This document shows, piece by piece, positions 8,722 to 16,239 of a stretch of 40,149 bases of DNA. The translations under genes were made by a program, and so were the position numbers. The stretch is from Gaiellaceae bacterium (GTDB taxonomy: Bacteria; Actinomycetota; Thermoleophilia; Gaiellales; Gaiellaceae). Positions within the stretch are counted from its first letter, which is position 1. Each line of letters opens with the position of its first letter. The notes below the pieces were generated by a model. It was not told the DNA's origin. It searched no databases and saw only the letters and a list, made by a program, of their open reading frames with translations. Location: the NCBI GenBank assembly GCA_030446625.1, contig JAUJMY010000023.1, positions 1 through 40,149 on the forward strand, given 5' to 3'.

Positions 8722-9246
8722 TTAGCCGGGCGGCGCCGTCGCTGTCGCGAGCGTGAGCTGGAGGCTCTCGTCCGGCATCGAGACGTGGCGCTCGCCGTTC
8801 AGCGAGTACGTTCCGTCGTCTGCCGAGCCGGGCCTCCCCTTGAGGACGACGAACCCAAGCCCGACGGCGGCGAGCGAGACGTCACGCCCGTCGACGACGA
8901 GCGCGCCGACGCCGCCACCGACGCGGAAGCGCATGCTCTTGCCGCGGAACACGCAGGCGAGCCTGCGCTGCCCGAGCTCGCCGAGCATCGAGCGCTCCGT
9001 GTAGTCGGCCCGCTCGCCGCCGTCCCACACGAGGACGGTGTCGCAGTCGCCGCCGCGCGGATCGACCACGGTCACCTTGCCACGCGCGATCCGCCCGACG
9101 ACGGCGCCGCGCGCGAGGTCGACGGCGACGAGGCCGTCCGCGTTCCGGACGGAGAGCGTCCCGTCGCCGGGTGCGGCGCGGAGCGCGAGCGCCCCAGTCG
9201 GCAGCGCGAGCGCGGCGAAGATCGAAAAGAGGAGCAGACGCCGCAT
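8722..9246 (-). CDS. Hypothetical secreted protein
   Basis: 174 aa, unrecognised family. Start chosen at ATG 9246 because it gives a clean signal peptide: MRRLLLFSIFAALALPTGA followed by a small-residue cleavage region (ALALRAA). An in-frame start 25 codons upstream would bury it. The mature part is rich in Gly, Val and Asp with short alternating hydrophobic strands (GTLSVRNADGLVAVDL, GGVGALVVDGRDVSLAAVG), suggesting a beta-rich extracytoplasmic domain. It has two Cys (in GGDCDTV and LACVFRG) that could form a disulfide. First gene of a tight operon with the response regulator and kinase, so it could be an extracellular sensor partner or output; that is inference only. Confidence 0.7.
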   Translation of the reverse strand: MRRLLLFSIFAALALPTGALALRAAPGDGTLSVRNADGLVAVDLARGAVVGRIARGKVTVVDPRGGDCDTVLVWDGGERADYTERSMLGELGQRRLACVFRGKSMRFRVGGGVGALVVDGRDVSLAAVGLGFVVLKGRPGSADDGTYSLNGERHVSMPDESLQLTLATATAPPG

Positions 9247-9282
9247 CTCAGCCCGAAGTATCCCTCCCTTTTCTAGTGCACC

Positions 9283-9310
9283 GATAAGCGGCACGTAAGC
9301 GAATTGTAAG
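9283..9310. promoter_or_regulatory. Three 11-bp-spaced direct repeats, candidate OmpR-class operator
   Basis: Plus strand GATAAG (9283-9288), CGTAAG (9294-9299), TGTAAG (9305-9310); read on the minus strand this is CTTACA-N5-CTTACG-N5-CTTATC. The one-turn period and head-to-tail arrangement resemble PhoP/PhoB-type boxes. The site lies 37 bp before the start of the secreted protein/regulator/kinase operon, and 60 bp before the -10 of the antiporter on the other strand. Confidence 0.5.
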
Positions 9311-9369
9311 CCGGGTTTCACGTCCCTCGGGAACGCAGAGTAGCGCCCCGCGCGCTCGACCCGCTGTTC

Positions 9370-9375
9370 TAGATT
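9370..9375 (+). promoter_or_regulatory. -10 hexamer of the antiporter gene
   Basis: TAGATT, 6 nt before GTG 9382; the expected transcript would be leaderless or nearly so. Confidence 0.55.
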
Positions 9376-9381
9376 CAGCCG

Positions 9382-10839
9382 GTGGAGGAGCTTGCGGAGT
9401 TCGGCACCCTCGTGTTCGTCGTCGCCGCCGGTTTCTCGCTCCTCCTCCTGACGAGCAAGGTCACCGAGCGGCTCGCGGTGCCCGCGCCGGCGCTCTTCCT
9501 GCTCGGGGCCGGAGTCGCCTCGACGCTCTTCCCGCAGCTATCGGAGCACCTCTCGATCCTCACCGTGGAGCGGATCGCGACCGTCGCGCTGCTCGTGATC
9601 CTGCTCGACGGCGGCATGCACGTCGGGCTGCGGCGCTTCCGCAGCGCGGCGTTCCCGATCGCGTCGCTCGGCATCTTCGGGACGTTCGGAACGGCGGCGA
9701 TCGTCGCCGTGGGCGCGCACGCGCTCCTCGACTTCGACTGGACGACGTCGTTCATCCTGGGCGCCGCGCTGGCGCCGACGGACCCGGCGGTGATGTTCTC
9801 CGTGCTCGGCAACCGCGAGGTCGGCGGCCGCACCGGGACGATCCTCGAGGGCGAGTCCGGCGCGAACGACCCCGTCGGGATCGCGCTGATGATCGGGATT
9901 CTCGAGTTCGCCACCGGCGCGGGCGCCTCGGCCTGGGTGATCGCCGAGGAGTTCGCGGTCGAGATGGTCGTTGGGCTCGCCGTCGGCGTCGCGGGCGGCC
10001 TCCTGCTTCTCCGGCTGATGCGCGTCTCGCTCCCGAACGCGGGCCTCTATCCGCTGCGCGTGCTCGTCGCCGGAGGCGTCGTCTACGGCGCCGCGTCGGC
10101 CGTCGGCGGCTCCGGCTTCCTCGCCGTCTTCGTCACCGGCCTGATCGTCGGGGACGCGCGCGCGCCGTACAAGGGCGAGATCGAGCGGTTCCACACCGCG
10201 CTCGCGAGCCTCGCGGAGGTGACGGTGTTCGTCGCGCTCGGGCTGACGATCGACCTCGCCGACCTGTTCAGCGGCGGCGAGTGGTTCGACGGCTTCGTGA
10301 TCACGCTCCTGCTCGCGCTCGTCGCGCGCCCGCTCGTCGTCGGGCTCCTCCTCCTCCCGGTCCGGCTCCGGGTCGGGGAGCGGATGTTCGTGATGTTGGG
10401 CGGGCTCAAGGGCGCGGTGCCGATCCTGCTCGCCGCGTTCGCGCTGCTGGCGGGCGTCGACGGCGCCGGGCGGATCTACAACGTCGTGTTCGTCGTCGTC
10501 GCGCTGTCCATCCTCCAGGGCGCGACGTTCCCGCTCCTCGCGCGGCGGCTGCGGGTGCCGATGCGCGAGGTCGACCCCGAGCCGTGGGACGTCTCGATCC
10601 GGCTCCGCGACGAGCCGCGCGACATCCGCCGCTTCGTCGCGCGCGCGGGCGCCCGCGCCGTCGGCGCGCGGATCCGCGTCCTCCCGCTCGGGGAGCACAC
10701 GTGGATCAGCCTCGTGATCAGCGACGGAACGGCCCGTCCGCCGCGCGGCTCCTACACGATCGAGGCAGGCGACGAGATCCTCGCGATCTCGCGCGAGGAC
10801 GACGCGGCGCTCCGGCGGCTCTTCGAGGGCGCGGCGTGA
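9382..10839 (+). CDS. Potassium/proton antiporter, CPA1 family (NhaP2/CvrA-like)
   Basis: Integral membrane cation/proton exchanger, 485 aa. About twelve hydrophobic segments span residues 5-395; conserved blocks include LLLDGGMHVGLRRFR-like VILLDGGMHVGLRRF near residue 75, ALAPTDPAVMFSVLGN near 130 and the ion-binding GESGANDPVGIALMIG near 160. The C-terminal 90 residues are cytoplasmic and fit a TrkA-C/RCK_C domain (GARIRVLPLGEHTWIS, AGDEILAISREDD), the layout of CvrA (NhaP2) rather than of short NhaP proteins. GTG start 9382 is chosen because TAGATT lies 6 nt upstream. It is divergent from the two-component operon. Substrate K+ versus Na+ cannot be fixed from sequence alone. Confidence 0.9.
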   Translation: MEELAEFGTLVFVVAAGFSLLLLTSKVTERLAVPAPALFLLGAGVASTLFPQLSEHLSILTVERIATVALLVILLDGGMHVGLRRFRSAAFPIASLGIFGTFGTAAIVAVGAHALLDFDWTTSFILGAALAPTDPAVMFSVLGNREVGGRTGTILEGESGANDPVGIALMIGILEFATGAGASAWVIAEEFAVEMVVGLAVGVAGGLLLLRLMRVSLPNAGLYPLRVLVAGGVVYGAASAVGGSGFLAVFVTGLIVGDARAPYKGEIERFHTALASLAEVTVFVALGLTIDLADLFSGGEWFDGFVITLLLALVARPLVVGLLLLPVRLRVGERMFVMLGGLKGAVPILLAAFALLAGVDGAGRIYNVVFVVVALSILQGATFPLLARRLRVPMREVDPEPWDVSIRLRDEPRDIRRFVARAGARAVGARIRVLPLGEHTWISLVISDGTARPPRGSYTIEAGDEILAISREDDAALRRLFEGAA

Positions 10840-10885
10840 GGCGCCGTCCGCAGGGTTCGTCCGGGGACGCGCGAATACTGGACGC

Positions 10886-11158
10886 ATGACGCGCGAGACC
10901 CGCAGCGAGCGCACGCTCCGCTTGCTCACGCTGCGGCTCGAGGAGCTCGCCCGCGCGCTCGAGCGGTCGGGCGCGCGAGCCGAGTCGGTGCGTCGGCTGC
11001 TGGAGCTGGCGTCGCTCGCGACGCTGCACGCCGTCAGCCTCGAGCTGATCACGAGCGAGCGAGCAGCCGAGGTCTGGAGCGCCGCGGAGCGCCGGCATCC
11101 GGTGCTCGCGACGCTCGAGCTGCGGCACCCGCACGCGCCCGAGCGCGCGGCGGCCTAG
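10886..11158 (+). CDS. Hypothetical small protein
   Basis: 90 aa, not recognised. Arg/Leu/Ala-rich and probably all-helical, with repeated LEELARAL, LLELASLATLHAVSLELI segments and no Cys, signal or membrane helix. It begins 46 bp after the antiporter gene and ends by overlapping the end of the convergent dehydrogenase by 4 bp (the shared CTAG). An AATACT stretch 6 nt before the ATG is a weak -10 candidate. Its coding potential rests on third-position GC and a sensible start rather than on homology. Confidence 0.5.
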   Translation: MTRETRSERTLRLLTLRLEELARALERSGARAESVRRLLELASLATLHAVSLELITSERAAEVWSAAERRHPVLATLELRHPHAPERAAA

Positions 11159-12012
11159 CCTTCGCCGTAGTCGAAGAAGCCGCGGCCGCTCTTGCGGCCG
11201 AGCTCGCCCGCGCGCAGCATGGCGACGAGCCGCTCGGGTGGCGCCATCCGATCCTCGCCGAGCTTCTCGTGCAGCGCCTCGGAAGCGTGCACGTGGATGT
11301 CGATCCCGACGAGGTCGAGCAGCTCGCACGGCCCCATCGGCCAACCCGCGCCGCCCTTCATCCCCTCGTCGAGGTCCTCCGGGGTGACGCGCGCCTCGTC
11401 GAGCACGCGGACGCAGTCGTTGAGGAGCGGAATCAGGACGCGGTTGACGACGAAGCCGGGTGTGTCGTTGCAGCGGATCGGCGTCTTGCCGATGCGCTCG
11501 CCGAACGCGTAGGCGGCCTCGAACGCCTCGTCCGCGCTCAGCTCCGTCCGCACGATCTCGACGAGCGGGAGCAGCGGCGCGGGGTTGAAGAAGTGCATGC
11601 CGACGACGCGCTCGGGGCGCCCGGCCGCGGCGGCGATCTCGGTCACCGAGAGCGCGGAGGTGTTGGTGGCGAGGATCGCGTCGGGCCGGACGATCCGATC
11701 GAGCTCGGAGAAGAGCTCCCGCTTCGCGTCCAGGTCCTCGACGATCGCCTCGATCACGAGGTCGCAGTCCGCGAGGTCGCGCAGCTCCGTCGTCAGCGAG
11801 AGCCGCTCCATCGCCGCGTCGCGCGCCGACTGCTCCATCCTCCCCTTGTCGACGGCGCGGGTGAGGAAGTGGCCGATCCGGTCACGCGCCCGCTCCCCGA
11901 GCTCCGCCGCGACCTCGCGCCCGACCGTGTCCACGCCGGCCTGCACGCACAGCTGCGCGATGCCGGCGCCCATGGTGCCGAGGCCGACGACGCCGACGCG
12001 CGCGATCTCCAC
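11155..12012 (-). CDS. 3-hydroxyacyl-CoA (3-hydroxybutyryl-CoA) dehydrogenase
   Basis: NAD(P)-dependent oxidation of 3-hydroxyacyl-CoA in fatty-acid or butanoate metabolism, 285 aa, the usual size for stand-alone FadB2/Hbd enzymes. Rossmann motif GVVGLGTMGAGIAQ at residues 7-20; TNTSALSVTEIA holds the catalytic-site Ser near 117; GMHFFNPAPLLPLVEIV gives catalytic His and Glu near 139-150; TPGFVVNRVL supplies the conserved Asn. The C-terminal domain ends in GRKSGRGFFDYGEG. One oddity: the acidic residue that selects NAD at the end of the second strand reads VGREVAAEL, with Arg before Glu. GTG start 12012 is supported by TAGGCT 7 nt upstream. It is monocistronic, and the upstream methyltransferase ends 11 bp away. 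Confidence 0.93.
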   Translation of the reverse strand: MEIARVGVVGLGTMGAGIAQLCVQAGVDTVGREVAAELGERARDRIGHFLTRAVDKGRMEQSARDAAMERLSLTTELRDLADCDLVIEAIVEDLDAKRELFSELDRIVRPDAILATNTSALSVTEIAAAAGRPERVVGMHFFNPAPLLPLVEIVRTELSADEAFEAAYAFGERIGKTPIRCNDTPGFVVNRVLIPLLNDCVRVLDEARVTPEDLDEGMKGGAGWPMGPCELLDLVGIDIHVHASEALHEKLGEDRMAPPERLVAMLRAGELGRKSGRGFFDYGEG

Positions 12013-12019
12013 GCGCGCG

Positions 12020-12025
12020 AGCCTA
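12020..12025 (-). promoter_or_regulatory. -10 hexamer of the hydroxyacyl-CoA dehydrogenase gene
   Basis: TAGGCT on the minus strand, 7 nt before GTG 12012; it overlaps the last codons and stop of the methyltransferase gene. Confidence 0.45.
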
Positions 12026-12658
12026 TCCCGGCTTCTGCGCGAGCACCCAGAGGAAGCGTGCCTCGCCCTCCTCGAGCTCGTCCTGCGTCACGACCTCGTT
12101 CTCGAGCAGCTCGAAGCCGGCGTCGCGGAGGAGCGCGCGATTCTCGTCCGCGTCGAAGCTGCTGAAGAACATCGGCACGCCGAGCCAGTCGATCTGCACG
12201 CCCTCCGCGGACTCCGACGCGCCGAACGTCGCGAGCAGGAAGCCCCGCGGGCGCAGCCACGCGTGCACCCGCTCGAGCAGCGTCGGGAGCTCCGCGCGCG
12301 GCACGTGCGTGAAGACGTAGAAGGCGACGACCGCGTCGAACGAGGCCGGCGGCAGCTCGAGCTCGACCATGTCGGCTTGGACGAAGGACGCGGAGGGCAC
12401 GCGCTCGCGCGCCCGCCTGATCTGCTCGCCCGAGATGTCCACGCCGGTCAGCCGCGCGCGCTCGGCGAGGATCCGCGTCGAGGCGACGCCTGCGCCGCAC
12501 CCGAGCTCGAGCACGGCTGCGTCGCGCGGGAGCAGCGCGAGGAGCCGGTCGAGGAAGCGCATCCTCGGCGAGCCGGCGACGCCTTTCTGCCAGGTCGCGT
12601 ACCGCCCCGCGATCGCGTCGTAACCCTCCGCCACGATCCGCTTCGGGTCGCCGGCCAC
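12023..12658 (-). CDS. SAM-dependent class I methyltransferase
   Basis: 211 aa, small-molecule methyltransferase of the Methyltransf_11/25 type. Motif I AVLELGCGAGVASTRIL near residue 45, acidic end of strand 2 in LTGVDISGEQIRRAR, motif II ASFVQADMVELELPP, motif IV ASFDAVVAFYVFTHVP and post-motif WLRPRGFLLATFG. The N-terminal YDAIAGRYATWQ is typical of this group. The substrate is not predictable. Start chosen at GTG 12658: a TACGAT hexamer lies 7 nt upstream, and the reading frame further upstream runs antisense through the divergent lipoprotein gene. Confidence 0.88.
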   Translation of the reverse strand: MAGDPKRIVAEGYDAIAGRYATWQKGVAGSPRMRFLDRLLALLPRDAAVLELGCGAGVASTRILAERARLTGVDISGEQIRRARERVPSASFVQADMVELELPPASFDAVVAFYVFTHVPRAELPTLLERVHAWLRPRGFLLATFGASESAEGVQIDWLGVPMFFSSFDADENRALLRDAGFELLENEVVTQDELEEGEARFLWVLAQKPG

Positions 12659-12665
12659 GGGCGCG

Positions 12666-12671
12666 ATCGTA
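12666..12671 (-). promoter_or_regulatory. -10 hexamer of the methyltransferase gene
   Basis: TACGAT on the minus strand, 7 nt before GTG 12658. Confidence 0.5.
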
Positions 12672-12695
12672 GCCCGCAGCGCGCTCGGCAACGCG

Positions 12696-12701
12696 TAGAT
12701 T
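12696..12701 (+). promoter_or_regulatory. -10 hexamer of the lipoprotein gene
   Basis: TAGATT, 7 nt before GTG 12709. It is 24 bp from the divergent methyltransferase -10. Confidence 0.55.
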
Positions 12702-12708
12702 TGAGGCG

Positions 12709-13182
12709 GTGGAGCGCGCGCTCGCACTCGCGTTCGTCCTGCTCCCGCTCGCGAGCCTCGCCGCCGGCTGCACGCACGAGGAGCGGACGCCGAGGGCGGA
12801 GTACGAGCGGCGGATGCAGGTGGCGATCGGCCACCTGCAGCAACGGCTCGGGCGCATCGGGCCGATCGACGCGAGCCGCCCGGCGCGCGCCGCGAGGCAG
12901 CTCGACGAGACGGAGCAGACGCTGGACGAGGTCGCGGACGAGGCCGACGCGATCGAGCCGCCCGAGCAGGTCGCGGACGAGCACCACCGCCTCGTCGACG
13001 CGATGCGCCGCTACGCCGCGCAGCTCCGGGAGCCCGCCGCGGCCGTGCACGCCGGCGACACACGGATCCTCGAGCAGACGGACGTCTCCGCCCTGGACGG
13101 GAACGCCGACCTGCAGGCGGCGGCGGTGCAGATCCGCGACCGCGGCTACACGATCGCGCCGCCGCCGCGGCGCAAGCGGTGA
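12709..13182 (+). CDS. Putative lipoprotein, helical
   Basis: 157 aa. The N-terminus MERALALAFVLLPLASLAAGC is a lipoprotein signal peptide with lipobox LAAGC, so the mature protein should start at Cys21 and be membrane anchored outside the cell. The rest is predicted helical with regularly spaced acidic and basic residues (TEQTLDEVADEADAIEPPEQV, DEHHRLVDAMRRYAAQL), similar in texture to small periplasmic four-helix proteins. It has no recognised domain. The stop overlaps the GTG of the aldehyde dehydrogenase (GTGA), so the two genes are co-transcribed and probably coupled. Confidence 0.75.
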   Translation: MERALALAFVLLPLASLAAGCTHEERTPRAEYERRMQVAIGHLQQRLGRIGPIDASRPARAARQLDETEQTLDEVADEADAIEPPEQVADEHHRLVDAMRRYAAQLREPAAAVHAGDTRILEQTDVSALDGNADLQAAAVQIRDRGYTIAPPPRRKR

Positions 13183-14618
13183 CGGTGGCGAAGACGACCG
13201 CGGAGCGGCCGCTCCTCGTCGGCGGCGAGTGGATCGAGACCGGCGAATGGCTGGACGTGCGCTCGCCGTACAGCGGCGAGGTCGTGGGACGCGTCGCGCG
13301 CGGCGGCGCCGCCGCGACGCGCGATGCGATCGACGCCGCGGCGCGAGCGCTCGAAGCGCCGCTCCCCGCGCACAAGCGCGCGGAGATCCTCGTCCGCGTC
13401 GCGGGCTACCTCGGGCGCCGGCACGACGAGGTCGCGCGGACGATCGCGGAGGAGGCGGGGAAGCCTCTCCGGGCGGCACGGGTCGAGGTGCGCCGCGCGA
13501 TGTCGACGTACACGATGAGCGCGGTCGAGGCGCGGAAGCTGAGCGGCGAGATCGTGCCGATGGACGCCGCGCAGGCGGGCGAGGGGAAGCTCGCGTTCAC
13601 CCTGCGGCGGCCGGTCGGCGTCGTCGGCGCGATCACGCCGTTCAACTTCCCTCTGAACCTCGTCGCGCACAAGATCGCGCCTGCGCTCGCCGCCGGCTGT
13701 CCGGTCGTCCTGAAGCCCGCCTCGCAGACGCCGCTGTCGGCGCTCCTCCTCGCCGAGCTCGAGCTGGAGGCGGGCCTGCCGCCGGGTTGGCTGAACGTCG
13801 TCGTCGGCGCCGCGTCCGAGATCGGCGACGTGGTCGTGGAGGACGACCGGGTGAAGGTGCTGAGCTTCACCGGCTCCGCGCCTGTCGGCTGGGCGCTGCG
13901 CGAGCGGGCGCCGCGCAAGCGCGTCGCCCTGGAGCTCGGGAACGCGACGCCCGCCGTCGTGACGGCGGACGCAGACCTCGACGACGCGGCCGCGAAGCTC
14001 GCCGCCAACGCGTTCTCCTTCGCCGGCCAGAGCTGCATCTCGGTGCAGCGGATCTACGTCGAGGCTCCCGCCTACGAGCCGTTCCTGGACCGATTTTTGC
14101 CGCTCGTGCGGGAGCTGAAGGTCGGCGATCCGCTGGACGAGGAGACGGACGTCGGGCCGCTGATCGACGACGCCGCGCGCGAGCGAATCGCGGCGTGGGT
14201 GGAGGAGGCGCGCGCGGCCGGGGCCCGCCTCCTCGCAGGCGGCGCGACCCGCGACGACGGCCTCCTGGCGCCGATCGTCCTCGCCGACGCCTCCCCGGAG
14301 CTGAAGGTCTCGTCGGAGGAAGTATTCGGCCCCGTCTGCACCGTGAACGCGGTCGCGTCGCTCGACGAGGCGTTCGCGCTCGCGAACCGGACGCGGTTCG
14401 GCCTCCAGGCCGGAGTGTTCACGCGCAGCCTCGACGCGGCGTTGCGCGCGGCGCACGAGCTCGAGTTCGGCGGCGTCACGATCAACGAGGCGCCGACCTT
14501 CCGCGCCGACCAGATGCCGTACGGAGGCGTCAAGGAGTCCGGGAACACGCGGGAAGGCCCCGCGTACGCGATCCGCGAGCTGACCGAGGAGCGGCTCGTG
14601 GTCGTGCAGCTGCCGTAG
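13179..14618 (+). CDS. NAD(P)-dependent aldehyde dehydrogenase
   Basis: Oxidises an aldehyde to the acid, 479 aa. Landmarks: cofactor region VGAITPFNFPLNLVAHK with the catalytic-site Asn (residue about 155), KPASQTPLSALLLAE, LSFTGSAPVGWALRE (Rossmann GSxxxG), catalytic Glu in VALELGNATPAVV near residue 250, the Cys nucleophile in FAGQSCISVQRIYVE near 287, and EVFGPVCTVN near 386. The Glu block reads LELGNA instead of the common LELGG(N/K). The overall pattern resembles succinate-semialdehyde, lactaldehyde or non-phosphorylating glyceraldehyde-3-phosphate dehydrogenases; I cannot choose between them. GTG start overlaps the lipoprotein stop by 4 bp. Confidence 0.92.
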   Translation: MTVAKTTAERPLLVGGEWIETGEWLDVRSPYSGEVVGRVARGGAAATRDAIDAAARALEAPLPAHKRAEILVRVAGYLGRRHDEVARTIAEEAGKPLRAARVEVRRAMSTYTMSAVEARKLSGEIVPMDAAQAGEGKLAFTLRRPVGVVGAITPFNFPLNLVAHKIAPALAAGCPVVLKPASQTPLSALLLAELELEAGLPPGWLNVVVGAASEIGDVVVEDDRVKVLSFTGSAPVGWALRERAPRKRVALELGNATPAVVTADADLDDAAAKLAANAFSFAGQSCISVQRIYVEAPAYEPFLDRFLPLVRELKVGDPLDEETDVGPLIDDAARERIAAWVEEARAAGARLLAGGATRDDGLLAPIVLADASPELKVSSEEVFGPVCTVNAVASLDEAFALANRTRFGLQAGVFTRSLDAALRAAHELEFGGVTINEAPTFRADQMPYGGVKESGNTREGPAYAIRELTEERLVVVQLP

Positions 14619-14657
14619 GTCCGTTTCGGCCGCAGTCGCGCGGGAAGGCAGCACTCC

Positions 14658-14810
14658 ATGCTCTCGGCCGCAATCGCACTCCTCGTCGTCGGCCTCGTCT
14701 TCTTCTTCGTGATCCCCTGGGTCGGGATCCCCGTCGGCATCGTCGGGTTGATCCTGCTGCTCGTGTACTTCGTCGGCGCCGGCAGACGGGCGTCCGAGCC
14801 GCGCGGGTAG
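14658..14810 (+). CDS. Small hydrophobic membrane protein
   Basis: 50 aa: two closely spaced hydrophobic segments (AAIALLVVGLVFFFVIPW and IPVGIVGLILLLVYFVG) joined by a Val-Gly turn, then a positively charged tail GRRASEPRG that by the positive-inside rule would be cytoplasmic. ATG 14658 is preceded by GGGAAGGCAG at a suitable distance for a ribosome site. It lies 39 bp after the aldehyde dehydrogenase gene. Small proteins of this texture are widespread in actinobacteria without assigned function. Confidence 0.6.
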   Translation: MLSAAIALLVVGLVFFFVIPWVGIPVGIVGLILLLVYFVGAGRRASEPRG

Positions 14811-14851
14811 GAGGCCACCCGCGGAACGTCCCCGGCGGCGGCCGGCGGCGT

Positions 14852-14857
14852 TAGTCT
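14852..14857 (+). promoter_or_regulatory. -10 hexamer of the double zinc-ribbon gene
   Basis: TAGTCT, 8 nt before ATG 14866. Confidence 0.45.
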
Positions 14858-14865
14858 GAACACGC

Positions 14866-15367
14866 ATGGCGCGCCGTTCGCTCCTCCGGCCCTTCGGCCG
14901 CTCGCGCGCCGACGTGCCCGCAGGCGCCGCCCCTGCGCCGCGGCCCCGCCGCGTCGCCCCACCGGCCGCGGAGCTTCGCCGCGAGCGGCGCGCGCTGCTG
15001 CGGCTGCGCGAGGAGCGGATCGGCGACCTGGTCGGGGTCGCGCTCGAGATGTACCGCCAGGACAGCTTCCGCGAGAGCCTGCTCTACGAGCAGTGCGCCG
15101 AGATCGCGAGCATGGAGGAGCGTCTGCGGGAGCTCGACGTCCTGCTCGAGGGACGCCGCGCCGCCGCACGCCGTTGCGCGTGCGGCGCGCCGCTCCTGCT
15201 CGGCTCGCGCTTCTGCGCGAACTGCGGGCGCGCGGTTGCCGAGCGCGCCGCCGCGAGCTGCGCCGCGTGCGGCCGTGCGCTCGCGGCCGACGCCCGCTTC
15301 TGCGCCGCGTGCGGCACCCCCGTCGACGCCGCGGCCGGGGCGCGCGAGGCTCCGGCGCGCGCAGTAG
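14866..15367 (+). CDS. Double zinc-ribbon protein with N-terminal helical region, probable 3' frameshift
   Basis: Basic, Pro/Arg-rich N-terminus, then a long helix (about residues 35-95, with ELRRERRALLRLREERIGDL and ASMEERLRELDVLL), then two zinc ribbons: CACGAPLLLGSRFCANCG and CAACGRALAADARFCAACG. The frame does not stop where the next gene begins; it runs on as Arg-rich antisense-like sequence to 16143 beneath the clearly coding SPOR gene. A TAG at 15365-15367 in the next frame, 3 bp before the GTG of that gene, is where a protein like this would be expected to end, so I infer a one-base shift between about 15320 and 15360. Protein-binding or structural role; function unknown. Confidence 0.65.
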
Positions 15368-15370
15368 CGC

Positions 15371-16105
15371 GTGGCCGCGCCACCCGCTCCACGCGAAGCC
15401 GCGCCCGACGCGCCCGCCGGCGAGGCCGCCGCGCCGGACGCGCGCGAGTGCCCGCGCTGCGGCGCGCCGTACGAGCGCCTGCAGGAGTACTGCCTGGAGT
15501 GCGGGCTGCGCCTTCCGGTCGACGAAAGCGTCGCAACGGCCGTCACGACCGTCTGGCGCAGGCGCGGCCGGGCGTACGCGGGCGAGTGGCTCTGGCCGGT
15601 CCTGGTCGCCTTCGTCGTCGCGGTCGTCGCGACGGTGGCCGCGGTCGCCGCGGCGCGCGGCGGCGACGAGGACGGCGCAGCGGTCGCGACGCTGCCGCAG
15701 CCGGCGTCCGTCCCGGTGACGGACGCCGAAGCGGTCGAGCCGCCCCCCACGATCGCGCCGACGCTGACCGCCACGGCCGAGACGCAACCGCCGCCGCGCA
15801 CGCAGGCGCCGCCGCGGCGTGGGATCGTGGGCTGGCCGCGCGGCACGAACGGGTTCACCATCGTCCTCCGCTCCGTCCCGCAGGAGCGCGGCCGCGCGCG
15901 CGCGGTCGAGCTCGCGAGGCGCGCGCGCAGCGCCGGCCTGCAGACGGTCGGAGTGCTCGACTCGAACGCGTACGCGAGCTTCCATCCCGGCTACTTCGTC
16001 GTCTTCAGCGGCGTCCACCGGTCGGAGTCGGACGCCCTCGGCGGGATCGACGAGGCGCGCTCTGCCGGCTACGCCGATGCGTACGTGAAGCGCGTCACCC
16101 GCTGA
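15371..16105 (+). CDS. Zinc-ribbon membrane protein with C-terminal SPOR-like domain
   Basis: 244 aa. A zinc ribbon CPRCGAPYERLQEYCLECG sits at about residues 28-46. A single membrane helix WLWPVLVAFVVAVVATVAAV follows near residue 75. Then comes a Pro/Thr-rich linker, and a C-terminal domain of about 80 residues with the repeat structure of SPOR domains: GFTIVLRSVPQERGRARAVE, then SAGLQTVGVLDSNAY, then GYFVVFSGVHRSESDALGGI and AGYADAYVKRV. SPOR domains bind denuded peptidoglycan glycans, so this topology (zinc ribbon inside, SPOR outside) suggests a cell-envelope or division-linked protein. GTG start 15371 follows an in-frame TAG by 3 bp, fixing the start region. Confidence 0.78.
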   Translation: MAAPPAPREAAPDAPAGEAAAPDARECPRCGAPYERLQEYCLECGLRLPVDESVATAVTTVWRRRGRAYAGEWLWPVLVAFVVAVVATVAAVAAARGGDEDGAAVATLPQPASVPVTDAEAVEPPPTIAPTLTATAETQPPPRTQAPPRRGIVGWPRGTNGFTIVLRSVPQERGRARAVELARRARSAGLQTVGVLDSNAYASFHPGYFVVFSGVHRSESDALGGIDEARSAGYADAYVKRVTR

Positions 16106-16125
16106 TGTTGTCTCTTATGACAACA
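16106..16125. promoter_or_regulatory. Perfect 7-bp inverted repeat after the SPOR gene
   Basis: TGTTGTC (16106-16112), 6-nt spacer, GACAACA (16119-16125), directly after the TGA at 16103-16105. It may be a weak terminator or a repressor operator for the gene at 16240; there is no T-run. Confidence 0.4.
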
Positions 16126-16136
16126 ACGAGCGCGAC

Positions 16137-16166
16137 TTCGTAACAGCTCCGCGAAAGCGTTAAACT
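16137..16166 (+). promoter_or_regulatory. Candidate promoter of the 16240 gene
   Basis: TTCGTA (16137-16142) and TAAACT (16161-16166) with an 18-bp spacer. This gene would have a leader of about 65 nt, unlike most in the window, and an AGGAGA site is present at about 16220. Confidence 0.35.
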
Positions 16167-16239
16167 CAGCTCTGCGGCCCGCCCCAGCCCCGCTGACTCG
16201 GCCTTACACGCCATTAATCAGGAGACAGGCAGACTCGAC

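Noticed and set aside
12659..13375. N-terminal extension of the methyltransferase
   Set aside because: It runs antisense to the lipoprotein and aldehyde dehydrogenase genes and the core fold begins at 12658, where a -10 hexamer fits.
16106..16130. RecA-NDp (PafBC) promoter TTGTC...TANNNT
   Set aside because: TTGTC is present but the following bases do not match RGTG and no TANNNT lies at the required distance.
15368..16143. Arg-rich extension of the double zinc-ribbon frame
   Set aside because: It overlaps the clearly coding SPOR gene in another frame and is low complexity; a frameshift before 15365 explains it better.
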